Shown here in pieces: positions 48,901 through 54,600 of a stretch of 64,000 nt of DNA (positions are counted from its first letter, which is position 1; every line of letters begins with the position of its first letter). The stretch covers positions 20,288,455 through 20,352,454 of the forward strand of contig CAIIXF020000002.1 of NCBI GenBank assembly GCA_903813345.2. Reading direction: 5' to 3'. The notes under the pieces are model-generated. The model ran no database searches and had not been told where the DNA came from. It saw only the letters and a list, made by a program, of their open reading frames with translations. The position numbers and the translations under genes were made by a program. The DNA comes from Owenia fusiformis (lineage: Eukaryota; Annelida; Polychaeta; Sabellida; Oweniidae).

Positions 48901-51630
48901 TTATAAGTTTATATTTGACTCAAGTTTAGTATATGACCAATCAGATAGTGGGGATTATGACAAATGATGTAATGATGAAATTTTCTGCAGTATAGACAGA
49001 TATAGGTATAGTTTTGGAGGTAATACTTTCTCTTAATACCCTACTCTCCTATTCCCTTACACAGAGGATCAAAACGTTTCCTAGTTTTAAGTAAAAAACA
49101 AAGTAGGTGACACCAAGTTTTTGTTTGATTATGAAGCATATTATTATGTCATGGTTATTTTAATATAAAAATATACACTCTATGGTAAAATAACTGTTAG
49201 GCCTCTGATTACTCAACCACCTTAAAAGAGTTGTGTTTTAATCATTAACTTACAAGAGTAATAAAATGTGAAAAATGTGCTTAAATCCACATCTTGAAAA
49301 CAATATTACAGTGATCTCCCCACCTTTAAAGCAAGTGGGTGTAGCATCTGAGATTTCAAAAACAGGCCTGAAAATCCATTTGCATCCACTTGAAAAGAGA
49401 AAAAACATGAAAAATTTGGATATTTCGACCAATTTAGGGTCTAAATTGTGAAAATGAGAATTTCGCACCCACTTGAGAAAACATCCTGTGGAGAACACTG
49501 TGATGCATGACATTAACGAGAAAATTTATGTTAGAAATGAAGTTGAAACTATAAAAGTCCTTGTTTAAACTATAAAAGTCATTGTTTTAAAGCTTTGTAT
49601 TACAACTATACACATAGCCTATACAAGTCCTATTAAACACACCTGTTACTGAAGGCCACTGAATATTTTAATCCAGAAAAACATTTAATCAGGTCTTCAT
49701 AACTTCAACTTAAGACCTATTTGCCGTGCGAAACATGGTTTAATATTTTGATGAATATGTTGAAATATAACAAGGTTTGAGTTTGCTTGGACTCAATGTT
49801 TCCACGACTCTTCTTTTAGAAGTATTTGGCCTTTTACAATTTTTTATTTTTGAAAAGCCTCTTTTGTATGATTTTACCGCTTTTTTTTATTTTAATTATC
49901 AACTAATTAAATATAAAGCCCATTGTTTCCCCTTGGTTTACGTGGGAATGACAATTTTCAAAAATTCATCAAATTTAGAAGAAAAAAAAATGGGAAAATT
50001 TGTGGCATTGGAAATGAAGTCAAGTTACATTCATCAATAATATAAGTATTTTCCTCGCAGGTTATGTTCTTTGTTGCAATGCATTAACATTTAAAAGAAA
50101 TGTTTAATGTAAGAGCCTTCAGAGCACAGTGGATAATATTATATTGTTATTTATATTTGGTCTTTTTGGAATTTCAGACTATGTTTCATTCCATTAATAC
50201 AATACTATTTGTCATCTGTCAATGTGCGCCATGATTAAATAAATATTACACTCTTTAAAAGTATTTGCTATTTAACATACTATAGTATTCAGTAAGAACT
50301 GTAAGTTTATAGGGCCATTATGAACTTCTCTATAACAGAATGAAATAGCAAATAAAAATCTTTTGATTTGGAATCTTTTCAAAAATCAGCTAAAAGAGTG
50401 TGAATTGCATGTTTCAGAATTCGACATATCTGTGAATGAAATCGAAAGAATGAATATTATGGATGACAAATACAAAAAATGCTTTTATGTGAGGTACACC
50501 GATGAAGGGGGAGATTTGTGGATAACATAAAAAATCGAACCCCTGGTCACCAATTGCTGGCAAGTCATATTAAATACACCTGTTACTGAAGGCCACTGAA
50601 TATTTTAATCCAGAAAAACATTTAATCAGGTCTTCTAAGTTGATTCAAAATGCTACACACTGTGCTGCACTATTTAAAACATTTTAAATGAGTGATTTGC
50701 CATGATTGCTTTATTCATGATGTTTGCACCCTATGTAGATGAATTGCATAACATTACATTCTCATGATGTGAGACTAGACATTAAGCAGGAAACTGGAAA
50801 CATTTAATGACCCATGTATCAAATTATTTTTTACTGCTTAAATGGTGAATGACAGACACATTTAGTTCTAGAAGTATGGGAATAGATACAAAAGACAGAG
50901 ATAGGGTTGAATAGAACAATGTTCACCCCAGGATTTTATCTCAAGCGTGAGCAAAATTCTTATTTTCATAATTTAGACCAATGATCAAAATATGCCTATT
51001 TTTCATGATTTTTCTAATTTTTGAAGTGGGTGCAAATGGAATCTCAGGTGGGTGCATGCCTATTATTAGAATCTCAAGTGGGTGCAGCACTCACTTGTCC
51101 TAATGGTGGGAAGATCACTGTAAAGTTTAAAAAAAAGTAAACTCACTATTATATTACTCTAAAAATAACGCAATTCATACTGAATTGGTTCTGATGCCAT
51201 TCAAACAGTTTTAGGGTGGAAAAGGATTCACTTATAAAATTTCAAACACTTTTACATTTTTGTTCATACACAATGCTGCCATGCATAAATCATAGATCTA
51301 TCAAAATAATCTGGTTTTCTTATATCATCAATAGAGGTCAGGATTTGTTGGATGGCGTTGCATTCAACAATTTTAGTTAGAAAAATATCTATGATTCATG
51401 ATGCAAAATATGACCAATGACCAATTTCTGTTCATTGTTAAAAGACTGAAATCACATCTGAATGTAAAGGAAGGGAGAAACTCTAATTAATAAACGTTTA
51501 TGTATACAAGTACAGTATTAAACTTTCTTTGCAGGAATCATCAGAGCTAGAAACTCCTGTCTCGCTTTATAAGATGGCAGCACTGTTGTTGAAGCACAAC
51601 CTCATACAGTTAGAGAGCCTCTACCCACAT
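12864..51630 (+). CDS. THOC2: THO complex subunit 2, N-terminal 284 residues in eight exons (gene continues beyond)
   Basis: Eight exons with consistent phases join into 852 coding bases that align along their whole length with the N-terminus of animal THOC2: [121 protein letters not shown]2 is the scaffold of the THO/TREX complex, which couples transcription to mRNA export in the nucleus. Human THOC2 has about 1,590 residues, so over 80% is missing; no later exon was found up to 64000. Introns reach 10 kb and are full of transposons. Two antisense genes lie inside or just after it. Exons 6 and 8 have tandemly duplicated edges. Confidence 0.9.
13115..14135. repeat. Left part of a nested inverted-repeat element split by the LTR retrotransposon
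   Basis: 13115-13219 and 13655-13760 are inverted copies. 13440-13555 carries inverted gactcccagaatgcaacat ends. 13580-13660 recurs inverted at 22500-22590. 13780-14035 recurs directly at 22030-22285. 13980-14135 forms a large hairpin centred near 14052 (agtccatttcact). Together these show a composite, repeatedly inverted repeat that existed before the retrotransposon entered. Short ORFs here are not convincing genes. Confidence 0.7.
14136..14644 (-). repeat. 3' LTR (minus-strand sense)
   Basis: 509 bp; on the minus strand it starts TGTGACGG and ends GGTCA. By eye identical to 21474-21982. It contains AATAAA on the minus strand near 14197-14204, about 60 bp before its end, a likely polyadenylation signal. 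Confidence 0.9.
14645..16667 (-). other. Two-kilobase non-coding stretch between pol and the 3' LTR
   Basis: After the pol stop at 16668 no minus-strand ORF over 60 codons was found until the LTR, so there is no envelope-like gene. The stretch has short repeats (aagtgaaa/aagcaagtgaaat on the minus strand, 15950-16010 and 16375-16440) and a duplicated gatgtcatcgtccaa segment near 14785. Its role is unknown; it may be an unusually long 3' UTR. Confidence 0.7.
14649..14658 (-). other. Candidate polypurine tract
   Basis: GGAGGAGAAG on the minus strand, four bases before the 3' LTR, is where plus-strand DNA synthesis would be primed. Confidence 0.6.
16668..20516 (-). CDS. pol: Chromovirus Pol polyprotein (protease, RT, RNase H, integrase, chromodomain)
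   Basis: Open for about 1,282 codons directly after the gag TGA at 20517-20519 and in the same frame. The first in-frame start-like codon, GTG at 20447, is not convincing, so Pol is probably made as a Gag-Pol readthrough product. Counting from 20447: aspartic protease DTGA at 43-46; RT with [11 protein letters not shown] and the YCDD active site at 379-382; RNase H at about 524-640; integrase zinc finger H814/H821/C851/C854 and DDE residues D882, D941, E977; a GPY/F-like module (HGPYYIV); chromodomain at about 1199-1243 ([17 protein letters not shown]). It makes and integrates the DNA copy of the element. No frameshift or internal stop was seen. Confidence 0.93.
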   Translation of the reverse strand, partial: GLAPVPHRDGHLETKVDNQKFKQVKSDSGKVAIPAVQSVKVNLQRSVSNIIIHTNIVDNNIKALVDTGAEQSCMRLALYEKLNLHKKCPISPTNIELYGAGGETHKLEVLGVANVPLKFEEFEYVQPMHILKSANHDVILGEDFFSQSQALIDFTQKVVILQRGDPIKHSTYTTNEPRLTACVNNVATGSEVQTSGINLEKCKLPEGEKAELITFIDKNKDVFSQNMNELGCANSTYEHVIRTKSDKPVQQRFYRYSQEQKNEIDKQCDQMLEYGIIEHSVSEYASPVVLVKKKSNEYRLAIDYRRLNKNTEAIHYPLPQLNDIIDCIAHSKATIFSVLDMHSGFWQLPLSETSKHKTAFVTHKGKFQFNRMPFGLKNAPMSFQRVMNDVLKGLTWDFVLVYCDDIIVFSKDMKEHLNHLDQVFTRLRKANLKLKPSKCKLALEKVVYLGFVFTKEGITVDNEKIKAILSYPQPTNVTEVRAYLGLCNFYRRFVKGFSNIVAPLNNLMRKNVEFVWDEQCENAFQESKIMLTTEPVLVYPDLQKPFIISCDASGTAIGYILGQIDEQGRERAVSYGGRSLSTGERKWSITERECLALIEAINEYHIYIANAHFIVYTDHISLKYLQSIKDHTGRLGRWSIKLQAYDFTIEFRCGKSNSNADALSRRPYEVNECKQMCQQTTTIQTEDSGITQDSCTDEWVAYSIPSPTTMQTGNIGSEGQNVKCPISESKQQTGMCSDLSALSSICEITQSSNEVFQNKQRQDPQLQMYIKYLEQDELPDKENLARKVILESQDFLIKDGILYHMYYPRGKGHKSDRVVIQLAIPQQLREDVLQCYHDSLMGGHQGQDRTYNTIRYKYYWPKMYSDIEKYVKSCEICQQSKRYHGQRAPLQPLPTGSLFSRVHMDILGPIHKVNGFQYILLIVDSFSKWPEAVALKSIEATEVARVLFTEFICRYGSMKTLITDRGQNFMSKVIQELCRMFGIEHRATSSYHPETNSSCERMNSTINQAFRCFVDKQQSNWPQLLPGILASYRFSPATESTGYSPYYLLYGKEPLMPLDTMVPVSMGQSTVTDRLQDIQTNLEVARDIAKENQEAAKIKTKTQHDKKAKLPQFKVGDRVWLHVPKTPTGLTPKHCRKYHGPYYIVRANANMTYKLIRCSDDRLLRSLVHANRLKPYVDPETRPTNIPRVQQGQVLQDDNHIDQGSSSISDSSSESDQQPPQVQEVERLLACGKHNGKKCYKVKWRNEKKSTWEYEENIPRNLIREYHITKTNTGKVRKRKTR
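20517..21440 (-). CDS. gag: Chromovirus Gag with two CCHC zinc knuckles
   Basis: 307 residues from an ATG only 33 bases after the 5' LTR. Residues about 1-160 match the retrotransposon Gag capsid type ([38 protein letters not shown]). A Gln-rich linker of QYQPQN repeats follows. Two CX2CX4HX4C knuckles ([28 protein letters not shown]) bind RNA. It forms the particle that packages the element RNA. The frame ends NVAK-TGA and is followed in frame by Pol. Confidence 0.92.
   Translation of the reverse strand: MDLSILDKFHGKSEENVIIWLNTIDTFANLKNWNQQRKCSLIPLLVKGEAAKYFEQLEENTKNDWEELTEALKERFPPKQSERWELLDKLDTLKQNDMSVDEFHSKLMYYTSRLKKDAEDVKELFVQGLNTSTKNFVRLKEPENLEQAVKFARIHSNMPQDSAPEMLAASIKILTDKVDKLSVAAVTVDAMGQRYANNNQFPVQQSAQRQQNQYQPQNQYQPQKQYQPQNPFQQQNQFPGNQQFTQQQKRYPQHDQQFMQQNSSSRNQCERCGKSNHLSLNCYARFKQCFQCGRGGHYSYRCRNVAK
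21451..21468 (-). other. Candidate primer binding site
   Basis: On the minus strand TGGTGGAGCTGCC starts five bases after the 5' LTR. A leading TGG would pair with a tRNA CCA end. I could not identify the tRNA. The whole 5' leader before gag is only 33 bases. Confidence 0.45.
21474..21982 (-). repeat. 5' LTR (minus-strand sense)
   Basis: 509 bp, same length as and apparently identical to the copy at 14136-14644; followed on the plus strand by the target duplication AATATA. Confidence 0.9.
21983..22690. repeat. Right part of the inverted-repeat element split by the retrotransposon
   Basis: 22030-22285 repeats 13780-14035 in direct orientation. 22500-22590 repeats 13580-13660 inverted. The GGCTCCCAGAATGCAACATG motif near 22620 matches, inverted, the one at 13530-13555. 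Joining the left flank (ending 14135) to 21989 restores exactly the inverse of sequence found at 13965-14000 and 22205-22245. Confidence 0.7.
23219..23369 (+). CDS. THOC2: THOC2 exon 2
   Basis: Acceptor catttcag, donor gtaagt, 50 codons. [19 protein letters not shown] is the conserved YELS-HVIKGNLK-type block. Confidence 0.9.
23370..24333 (+). other. THOC2 intron 2
   Basis: It starts with a GTGAACACC-rich piece (23395-23475) of a dispersed family also seen near 31395, 47785, 48270 and 57745. Beyond that a loose duplication (cccac-tttgaaacagaaaag) lies near 23700 and 23825. No gene was recognised. Confidence 0.5.
24334..24385 (+). CDS. THOC2: THOC2 exon 3
   Basis: Acceptor ctactttcag, donor gtacgg, 17 codons then phase 1. 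[17 protein letters not shown] leads into the next exon (DIET). Confidence 0.85.
24386..26884. other. First part of THOC2 intron 3, no recognised gene
   Basis: A minus-strand ATG-initiated frame at 24527-24856 (109 codons, [20 protein letters not shown]) is complex in composition but unrecognised; it could be an exon or chance. A short tandem repeat, ctatttagtgagtgcag, ~18 bp, four copies, lies at 25497-25558. The rest is AT-rich single-copy-looking sequence. Confidence 0.35.
26885..28960. repeat. GATC-rich minisatellite (ATGCAGTTGATCATGTGG units)
   Basis: Degenerate repeats of about 21-22 bp combine into ~43-44-bp higher units: caatatgcattgcaccaatt + gacatcatgcagttgatcat in the left half, and atgcagttatcatttgataac + atgcagttgatcttgtgg further right. 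Blocks run 26885-27898 and 28657-28960, split by the hAT-type insertion 27899-28656. The array evidently existed before that insertion. Confidence 0.85.
27899..28656. mobile_element. hAT-type non-autonomous element, 8-bp target duplication GTTGCATG
   Basis: Ends TAGGGCCGTGCC and GGCACAGCCCTA are inverted repeats. GTTGCATG flanks both sides (27891-27898 and 28657-28664), the 8-bp signature of hAT. Subterminal regions are rich in TTCCG/CGGAA. The interior contains promoter-like motifs (CGCATGCGCA at 28354-28363, CCGGAAGTGA at 28379-28388) and a strong donor-like AG|GTAAGT at 28482-28483. On the minus strand an ATG at 28545 opens [17 protein letters not shown]. No transposase. Confidence 0.85.
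28961..31303. other. Rest of THOC2 intron 3
   Basis: It contains a degraded copy of the CAGTGATCTCC...GTGGGTGCA family (29510-29680, minus orientation) and the CRE/E-box cluster 29972-30163. C/G-runs occur near 31080-31155 with an inverted gctacaagcc/ggcttgtagc pair. No gene was recognised. Confidence 0.45.
29972..30163. promoter_or_regulatory. Cluster of CRE and CACGTG motifs inside an inverted pair
   Basis: CCCCCACGTGAT at 29974 and ATCACGTGGGGG at 30140 are inverted copies. Between and next to them are a full TGACGTCA (30090) and ACGTCA half-sites at 29991, 30040 and 30158; one is joined to CGGCAACC. Density is far above chance for AT-rich sequence. It may be an enhancer or the motif-rich body of an old transposon. 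Confidence 0.4.
31304..31374 (+). CDS. THOC2: THOC2 exon 4
   Basis: Acceptor tatgttgcag, donor gtaaga. It encodes [15 protein letters not shown] then LALVHACQ, parallel to the DIETN...KRDYF region of vertebrate THOC2. Confidence 0.85.
31375..32475. other. First part of THOC2 intron 4, transposon debris
   Basis: 31395-31560 is a copy of the AGTGTTCACATTGAGAGGTGTTC-type family. 31676-31735 carries a GGGGGTTC/GAACCCCC inverted pair like the family at 35105-35297. 31805-31835 is one terminus of the TTTGGCAACCTTAG family (complete copy at 40495-41358). No gene. Confidence 0.5.
32476..32854. mobile_element. CAGGT...ACCTG MITE with TA target duplication
   Basis: Termini CAGGTTGACCC and GGGGGCACCTG are flanked by TA at 32474-32475 and 32855-32856. 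Similar in style to the element at 5099-5400. Non-coding. Confidence 0.6.
32857..33835. other. THOC2 intron 4, middle
   Basis: AT-rich; includes decayed pieces resembling the internal part of the 40495 element (33480-33560) and, at 33740-33835, a segment shared with 50460-50560 (ggagatttgtggataa). No gene seen. Confidence 0.4.
33836..34119. mobile_element. GGGCC-rich MITE copy
   Basis: Left cactggcagatctgggg and right cccagatccgcccctgtg are inverted; the interior GGGCC/AAAATTTT pattern is as in 12476-12749. Confidence 0.65.
34120..35104. other. THOC2 intron 4, distal part
   Basis: 34330-34450 is a copy of the TTGGTGTCTGTAACAAATGGCAGGTGGTG family (others near 38700 inverted, 41660, 47580, 61260). 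Otherwise unremarkable; no gene. Confidence 0.4.
35105..35297. mobile_element. Short MITE with CAGGCCCGTAGCC-type ends
   Basis: CAGGCCCGTAGCCAGG at the left and CCATGGTATGGGCCTG at the right are imperfect inverted repeats. Internal GGGGGTTC/GTTCGCCC pieces fit the same family as 31676-31735; a fragment sits at the window end (63945-64000). Confidence 0.55.
35334..35455 (+). CDS. THOC2: THOC2 exon 5
   Basis: Acceptor ctgatttcag, donor gtaagt, 40 codons and two bases. [17 protein letters not shown] and KTKTKL are strongly conserved THOC2 segments. Confidence 0.9.
35456..36102. other. THOC2 intron 5, proximal part
   Basis: It contains a cluster of CCACA-TT and GTGTGTAAAA motifs (35690-35930) with loose internal repetition. 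Its last bases (ataagaattgtatctgtat) equal the start of the 70-bp unit repeated at 36751-37085. No gene. Confidence 0.5.
36103..36749. mobile_element. MITE with ~70-bp inverted repeats inserted just before the exon 6 acceptor array
   Basis: CACCCAATGCAGACAGATC at the left and the inverse of CACCCCATGCAGACAGATC at the right match over about 70 bp with few differences. The left flank ends gtatctgtat and the right flank resumes tatgcttttcag; the unbroken gtatctgtatgcttttcag occurs in the following tandem copies, exposing the insertion point and a probable TAT duplication. Confidence 0.75.
36751..37085 (+). repeat. Five-copy 70-bp array of the THOC2 exon 6 3' splice site
   Basis: Acceptor CAGs lie at 36761, 36831, 36901, 36971 and 37041, exactly 70 bp apart. 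Each copy carries tgcttttcag plus the first 41 bases of the exon. Copies 1-4 continue GAGAGTGA(A/T)TAAG, an in-frame stop if spliced to exon 5; copy 5 continues GAGAGTGAAGGA into the true exon. Differences between copies are few (ctacaag in copy 2, ttaaag in copies 3 and 4, cttaga in copy 4). Confidence 0.95.
37044..37177 (+). CDS. THOC2: THOC2 exon 6 (last of five tandem acceptors)
   Basis: Only the fifth copy of the repeated cag|TTACAAGCAG acceptor continues into an open frame ([14 protein letters not shown]...[10 protein letters not shown]). Donor is gtaagt. The four upstream copies run into TAA. Confidence 0.9.
37178..38944. other. THOC2 intron 6, before the nested glycosyltransferase gene
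   Basis: It contains the hairpin MITE 37603-37740, a TACAAGTAGAACCTGCTTACA-type fragment near 37866-37960, and at 38700-38790 an inverted copy of the TTGGTGTCTGTAACAAAT family. No gene. Confidence 0.45.
37603..37740. mobile_element. 138-bp hairpin MITE
   Basis: tgcctgggtcacatttgctc and gagcaaatgtgaccaaggca are inverted ends; CGGCCAGGCGCC/GGCCAGCGCCTGGCCG lie in the arms. It resembles in style the GGCC-AGTCACAT element at 59799-60459. Confidence 0.7.
38945..40273 (-). CDS. Type II membrane glycosyltransferase, fucosyltransferase-like, intronless
   Basis: 442 residues; ATG at 40273 with an alternative ATG four codons later. A short cytosolic tail, one transmembrane segment (residues about 11-30, [19 protein letters not shown]) and a ~100-residue stem precede the catalytic region, the layout of Golgi type II enzymes. 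[16 protein letters not shown] (134-149) resembles the GxGNR loop of GT-B fucosyltransferases of the GT37/GT11/GT23 group; QIRIGKNP (291-298), VTTDSE (332-337) and [19 protein letters not shown] (386-404) fit the donor-binding half. Several N-glycosylation sequons occur. It would add a sugar, probably fucose, to secreted glycans; the exact reaction is not assignable. It lies antisense in THOC2 intron 6. Being intronless, it may derive from a retrocopy. No disabling mutation seen. Confidence 0.8.
   Translation of the reverse strand: MVRVMEQSGKKVFILLIVCSCSLIFLSILLSNYWNVGLVQYKYWIEKNMELLRNKTEYLSNKQTQVGNIVLKNSNDKLGNSQVGAERKDTTENSKNNHYFPVNINISLARDEVKHIQENSEAKYIVYLCPGMCGGWGDRMTGITSTFMWSLVTKRKFVIQHHHPCALTKVYVSNHVNWSINLPKGLTQTQRYLIDNEQFSPKEIGTPNTHIEKRYSNDVIIFRNNIDWIKAFKNALYKDRLIELGFNPSNLSMDYIFPKLHNLLFKPQQELQKKLEDFLHSTKNKSLVCAQIRIGKNPTIPNDPTRNKPEFLPIIWDFLAQYNNSIKYKIFVTTDSENIRQSAKRLFPTTIADTEGVITHTDRSNQNQACQGMQKVALDFNILSHCDVLIISRSNFGEYAARLRNSAKELYGFTNGNIVKGFPRGEKNEYFNRTTKQFSKKQ
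40495..41358. mobile_element. Inverted-repeat element CACTCCCCTCCATAAG, TA target
   Basis: Both ends read TACACTCCCCTCCATAAG inward followed by TTTGGCAACCTTAG, and the arms match inverted for over 200 bp (also AATTTTCTCAATTTTTTTCC). TA at both borders suggests Tc1/mariner mobilisation. Decayed relatives lie at 31805 and 49780-50060. The ORF at 40964-41188 is not a transposase. Confidence 0.8.
41361..44611. other. THOC2 intron 6, middle part
   Basis: 41640-41720 is a TTGGCGTCTGTAACAAA fragment. 41890-41985 is a fragment of the 8236-9152 foldback family (aagtttgaagaaaaac). A short inverted aacgatgaattca pair lies near 43405-43435. No gene was recognised, though 44160-44450 is less AT-rich. Confidence 0.4.
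45590..45869. mobile_element. 280-bp MITE with 8-bp target duplication CTCTATAG
   Basis: Ends TTAGTTCAACAAGTTAAACC and GGTTTAACTTGTTGAACTA are inverted. CTCTATAG stands on both sides (45582-45589 and 45870-45877). An 8-bp duplication suggests hAT. A second internal GGGTTTAACTT pair is present. It inserted into the 2.16-kb element. Confidence 0.8.
46090..46703 (-). CDS. Candidate two-exon small C2H2-like protein carried by the 2.16-kb element
   Basis: Exon 1 is 46690-46703 (ATG TCG GAG GAA AG, donor gtatgt), starting just inside the right terminal repeat. Exon 2 is 46090-46297 (acceptor tttgcatttcag). Spliced, they give 73 residues: [14 protein letters not shown], then HLIEHHED and a basic tail. 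C-x2-C followed by H-x4-H or H-x3-H spacing suggests one zinc finger. It could be the N-terminal end of a deleted transposase, such as a DNA-binding domain, or a small regulator. Splicing is predicted, not shown; the gene lacks any catalytic domain. Confidence 0.4.
46782..48420. other. THOC2 intron 6, distal part
   Basis: It contains the MITE 47118-47319, a GGCGTCTGTAACAAATTG fragment at 47575-47645 and two GGTGTTCACATTTCAAA-type pieces (47785-47880 and 48265-48370). The ORF at 47468-47857 overlaps these repeats and shows no domain. Confidence 0.45.
47118..47319. mobile_element. MITE of the CAGTGNTCTCC family (copy 1)
   Basis: Ends CAGTGTTCTCCACAGG and TTGGGGAGATCACTA are inverted. The interior carries GTGGGTGCAAATGGATTTTC and TGGTCAAAATATGCC, shared by copies at 49309, 50917 and 62160. 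Confidence 0.7.
48421..48581 (+). CDS. THOC2: THOC2 exon 7
   Basis: Acceptor ctttacag, donor gtaaga, 53 full codons. [20 protein letters not shown] is nearly invariant in THOC2. Confidence 0.9.
48644..48721 (+). repeat. Three-copy 26-bp tandem repeat
   Basis: gtttttcataaaaatattat repeated at 48644, 48670 and 48696, starting about 60 bp after the exon 7 donor. Copies look identical. Confidence 0.85.
49309..49500. mobile_element. MITE of the CAGTGNTCTCC family (copy 2)
   Basis: CAGTGATCTCCCCACC to CCTGTGGAGAACACTG; inverted orientation relative to copy 1. Confidence 0.7.
50917..51120. mobile_element. MITE of the CAGTGNTCTCC family (copy 3)
   Basis: Left end decayed (caatgttcaccccagg); right end GGGAAGATCACTG; interior GTGGGTGCAAATGGA and GTGGGTGCAGCACTCA as in copy 1. 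Confidence 0.6.
51535..51630 (+). CDS. THOC2: THOC2 exon 8
   Basis: Acceptor ctttgcag, donor gtaagt, 32 codons. [20 protein letters not shown] matches the LYRVAAVLL region. Its last 15 bases and donor are repeated downstream. Confidence 0.85.
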
Positions 51631-51800
51631 GTAAGTAGAGTTTACAAAATATGCATATTCATTAGACAGCCTCTACCCACATAGAAGTAGAGTTAACAAA
51701 ATACACTCATTCATTAGACAGCCTCTACCCACATGTAAGTAGAGTTAACAAAACACACACATTCATTAGACAACTCCTTCCCAAATATATGTAGAGTTAC
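51616..51800 (+). repeat. 52-bp array of the THOC2 exon 8 5' splice site
   Basis: agcctctacccacat (end of exon 8) plus gtaagtagag and 27 intron bases repeat at 51616, 51668 and 51720, with a decayed fourth start at 51772. Copy 2 has the donor mutated to atagaagt; copy 3 keeps gtaagt. Using the copy-3 donor extends the exon into an in-frame TAG (CCC ACA TAG). Confidence 0.92.
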
Positions 51801-52575
51801 AGTTAAACTAAATACAGACATTCATGAGAGGAAACTAGGCATATTATATAATGCACTTGAATAAATAAATTTTTAGTCTAATTAGACTGAAATTCTCTGT
51901 GAGTATTTTACAGCTTGAAAAGTTTTTTTTACATGTGTTATATAGAAAAAGCTAGGGGTATAGTGTGTAGTAGTATTTGCACCACCAAAAGTAAGGTATA
52001 ACAATTTAATTATTGGTGTATTATGTCACCCCCAAGAAGTGGTCATTTTCTGCTAATAGCTGACACTTTTTAAATCAATATTTGAAAAGGGGTCTAATCA
52101 CAGATTTTTTCAATATTTTGATTTTTGTTTATCTTAAAAAGCACAGAAGTTTCAAAACAGCAATGGGTTATGTCTGAACAATTTTGTCTTGCAGATGAGA
52201 CATAGACCAAAAGGACGGATTTGAGTTAAGCACATTTTCCTCTTAATCTTGGGCACATTTTTGGCTCAGTACCTCAATTTTAATTTTTGTGACTGGTTTT
52301 CCTGTGTTGAGGCTTATTTGGTGTCAGTGTCCGTATGTATGAATTGTAAACTAAAACCACTAAAACCTGTAAATATGTTACATTGATTTTAATAATAAAA
52401 AAAAAAATAAAATAAAAACTGCCTCAGGTGGTGACATTTGTCAAGTAGATGCCTTATAGTTGTATCATATACTAGTATCATTATCATTCATGCAGCTAGG
52501 TGCTTCTAACAGGAAATGAAAAAGCAGAAAATCATGCAAAGCGTGTTTAATAATGCACATGATCTGATCATAAGC

Positions 52576-52733
52576 ATCAATCACCGGCAGATCTTGGGGG
52601 AGGGGAGAGGGGGCAGGCATGGGGCCCGCTCCCACTAGGGTTAGCCCAGAAAAAGATTTTGGGCCTAAAAACTTTTTTCTGACTTCAAATTTTGCCTCCC
52701 CCTTTTTTAGCTTTCAGATTCGCCACTCTCCAT
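52576..52733. repeat. GGGCC-family MITE fragment
   Basis: accggcagatcttgggggag to agattcgccactc with GGGCC and TTTTGGGCC inside; shorter than the copies at 12476 and 33836. Confidence 0.6.
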
Positions 52734-54535
52734 TATCTGCCAGATCCACAGGCTCAAATATGCATTCTGACTGTCTTAGGGGTACACAAAATTTCACAAA
52801 GATGGATAGTATTTTACAATTCACAACAGTTAAATGAATAGTAGAATAAGCAAGAGATAAAGTCAACAGGTGTTCTGTTGTTTATTTCACATGTACAGCA
52901 GAGAGAGAATATTCTACTTTCTTTTATCTTGGCACTGGCATAGAGTTTATAGCATGGTGTGTTTTAAGCCAGGGAGTGTTGAGTTTATAGCATGGGTGTG
53001 TTTTAAGCCAGGGAAAACACTACATCATGTTTTATATCTAAAGGGAGTTTCAATTCCTCTAAGAAAGATTGTAATGCTCAGTGGTGGATCTATTTGAACA
53101 TGTTTTATTGTCCCCCTAAAGAGAAACTTGGTTCCATTGAGATGTTATATCATCGTGAATTACAGGTAATCGGCTATTTTTACGAGGCTTTCTAACAGAA
53201 ATATTGTCATTACTATTGATTAAACAGAAAATATTGTGAAATCTGTTATTGCTTTCTTTTTGGATAAATTGCTGCTATTTTTCAGATTGAATTATTTTTT
53301 CGTGCATGTAAACTGATTGATTTGATATCACATAATTTCTTTATTGACAGTAATTTAAAGTGACGTTGAAATCAACTGGATTCTGAGATTGAATACAAAA
53401 ATAATTTCTCATGTTTACATACTGTTCCCCTCGTCATGTTAATTCCACTCAATTTCTCTATAAAAGCTGCCAATTCTTCTTCATGTTTATTTTATTTGGA
53501 GTTATTGTGACACACATTTTTATTTTTATTTGTATGACACATATTATTAATTGTATGACATACATTAACTTGTATGGAATCCAGGTTTACTTGTAGAACA
53601 TACATTTTTACTTGTAAGACACACACTTTTACTTGAATGACACACATTTATATCATGTTCTATCAGTGCCACTCTTTTTTGGGGTTATTATGGATTTTAA
53701 AAGATGACAAACCACTCCATCTATCTAGATTCGTAATCTTCTAAGTGGATAGATGTGTAGGTCAGTAGTTCTTTACATTGAAAAGGAAACTGTTCTTTAT
53801 GCTCAGTTAGCCAATCTGTTCCATACAGTTTGTTCAATAACTACATAAATTCACAATATTTGAATGGGGTCAGCTCAAAACCATTGCTCAATAATTCTAC
53901 TATATGATGAGGGAGGGGTCAGCTTGACTCAAAAATCTAGTGTTAGTTTTCTTCCAGTGATTTTTGTCAAATTGTAATTTTACCCAAAATTTCTCAGAGA
54001 CGTCACAACAGAATTTTCGAATTATTTGGATTTTCTTTTTTTGAAGTATTTCCAAAAACAATAGATGTTTATTTGTTGATACACATGTTTTTCTCTCTTA
54101 CTTGTTTGATATCATGTGGCTTGGTATAAGCTATCATTCGCAAAGTCAATTGCAGCTGACGATATGTCATTGATTGCTTTTTTGTGACCAACTCATTTAA
54201 ATAGGAATATGAAAGTACTATAGTTGATACAATTTATATTTGGCAAATATATAGCTATCAAAATGTCAGCCAACAGCCAGCAGTTGATACCAGCGAATGC
54301 AAGTGCAACCTGCATGTAAATGAATAAAGTGACTGACCACTTCCATGCTGGAGAGATCACTGCAAAATTAAAATAAACCATTGATTATTTCAGCATGTGT
54401 TTGAAAATAACAAAACACTGAGATAATGACTCAATTTTCATCAGTTTACATAGTTGATTTGACAAATTCTTGCATTTTTTGCCAAAATATTGCGGTTTTC
54501 CAATTTAAATCTAATATATTACAAGCTAGATTGTA

Positions 54536-54600
54536 ACGAGCCACTAAGAATGCAACGAGCCACTAAGAATGCATCGAGCCACTAAGAATGCATCGAGTCA
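54536..54600 (+). repeat. Short 21-bp tandem repeat
   Basis: aacgagccactaagaatgc repeated about three times with a/t variants. Confidence 0.8.

Larger units (their letters stand above)
48722..51534. other. THOC2 intron 7
   Basis: Two CAGTGNTCTCC-family MITEs (49309-49500, 50917-51120), a decayed relative of the 40495 element (49780-50060), a duplicated tgttactgaaggccactga segment (49640 and 50580) and a piece resembling the 36103 element (50765-50880). No gene. Confidence 0.5.
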
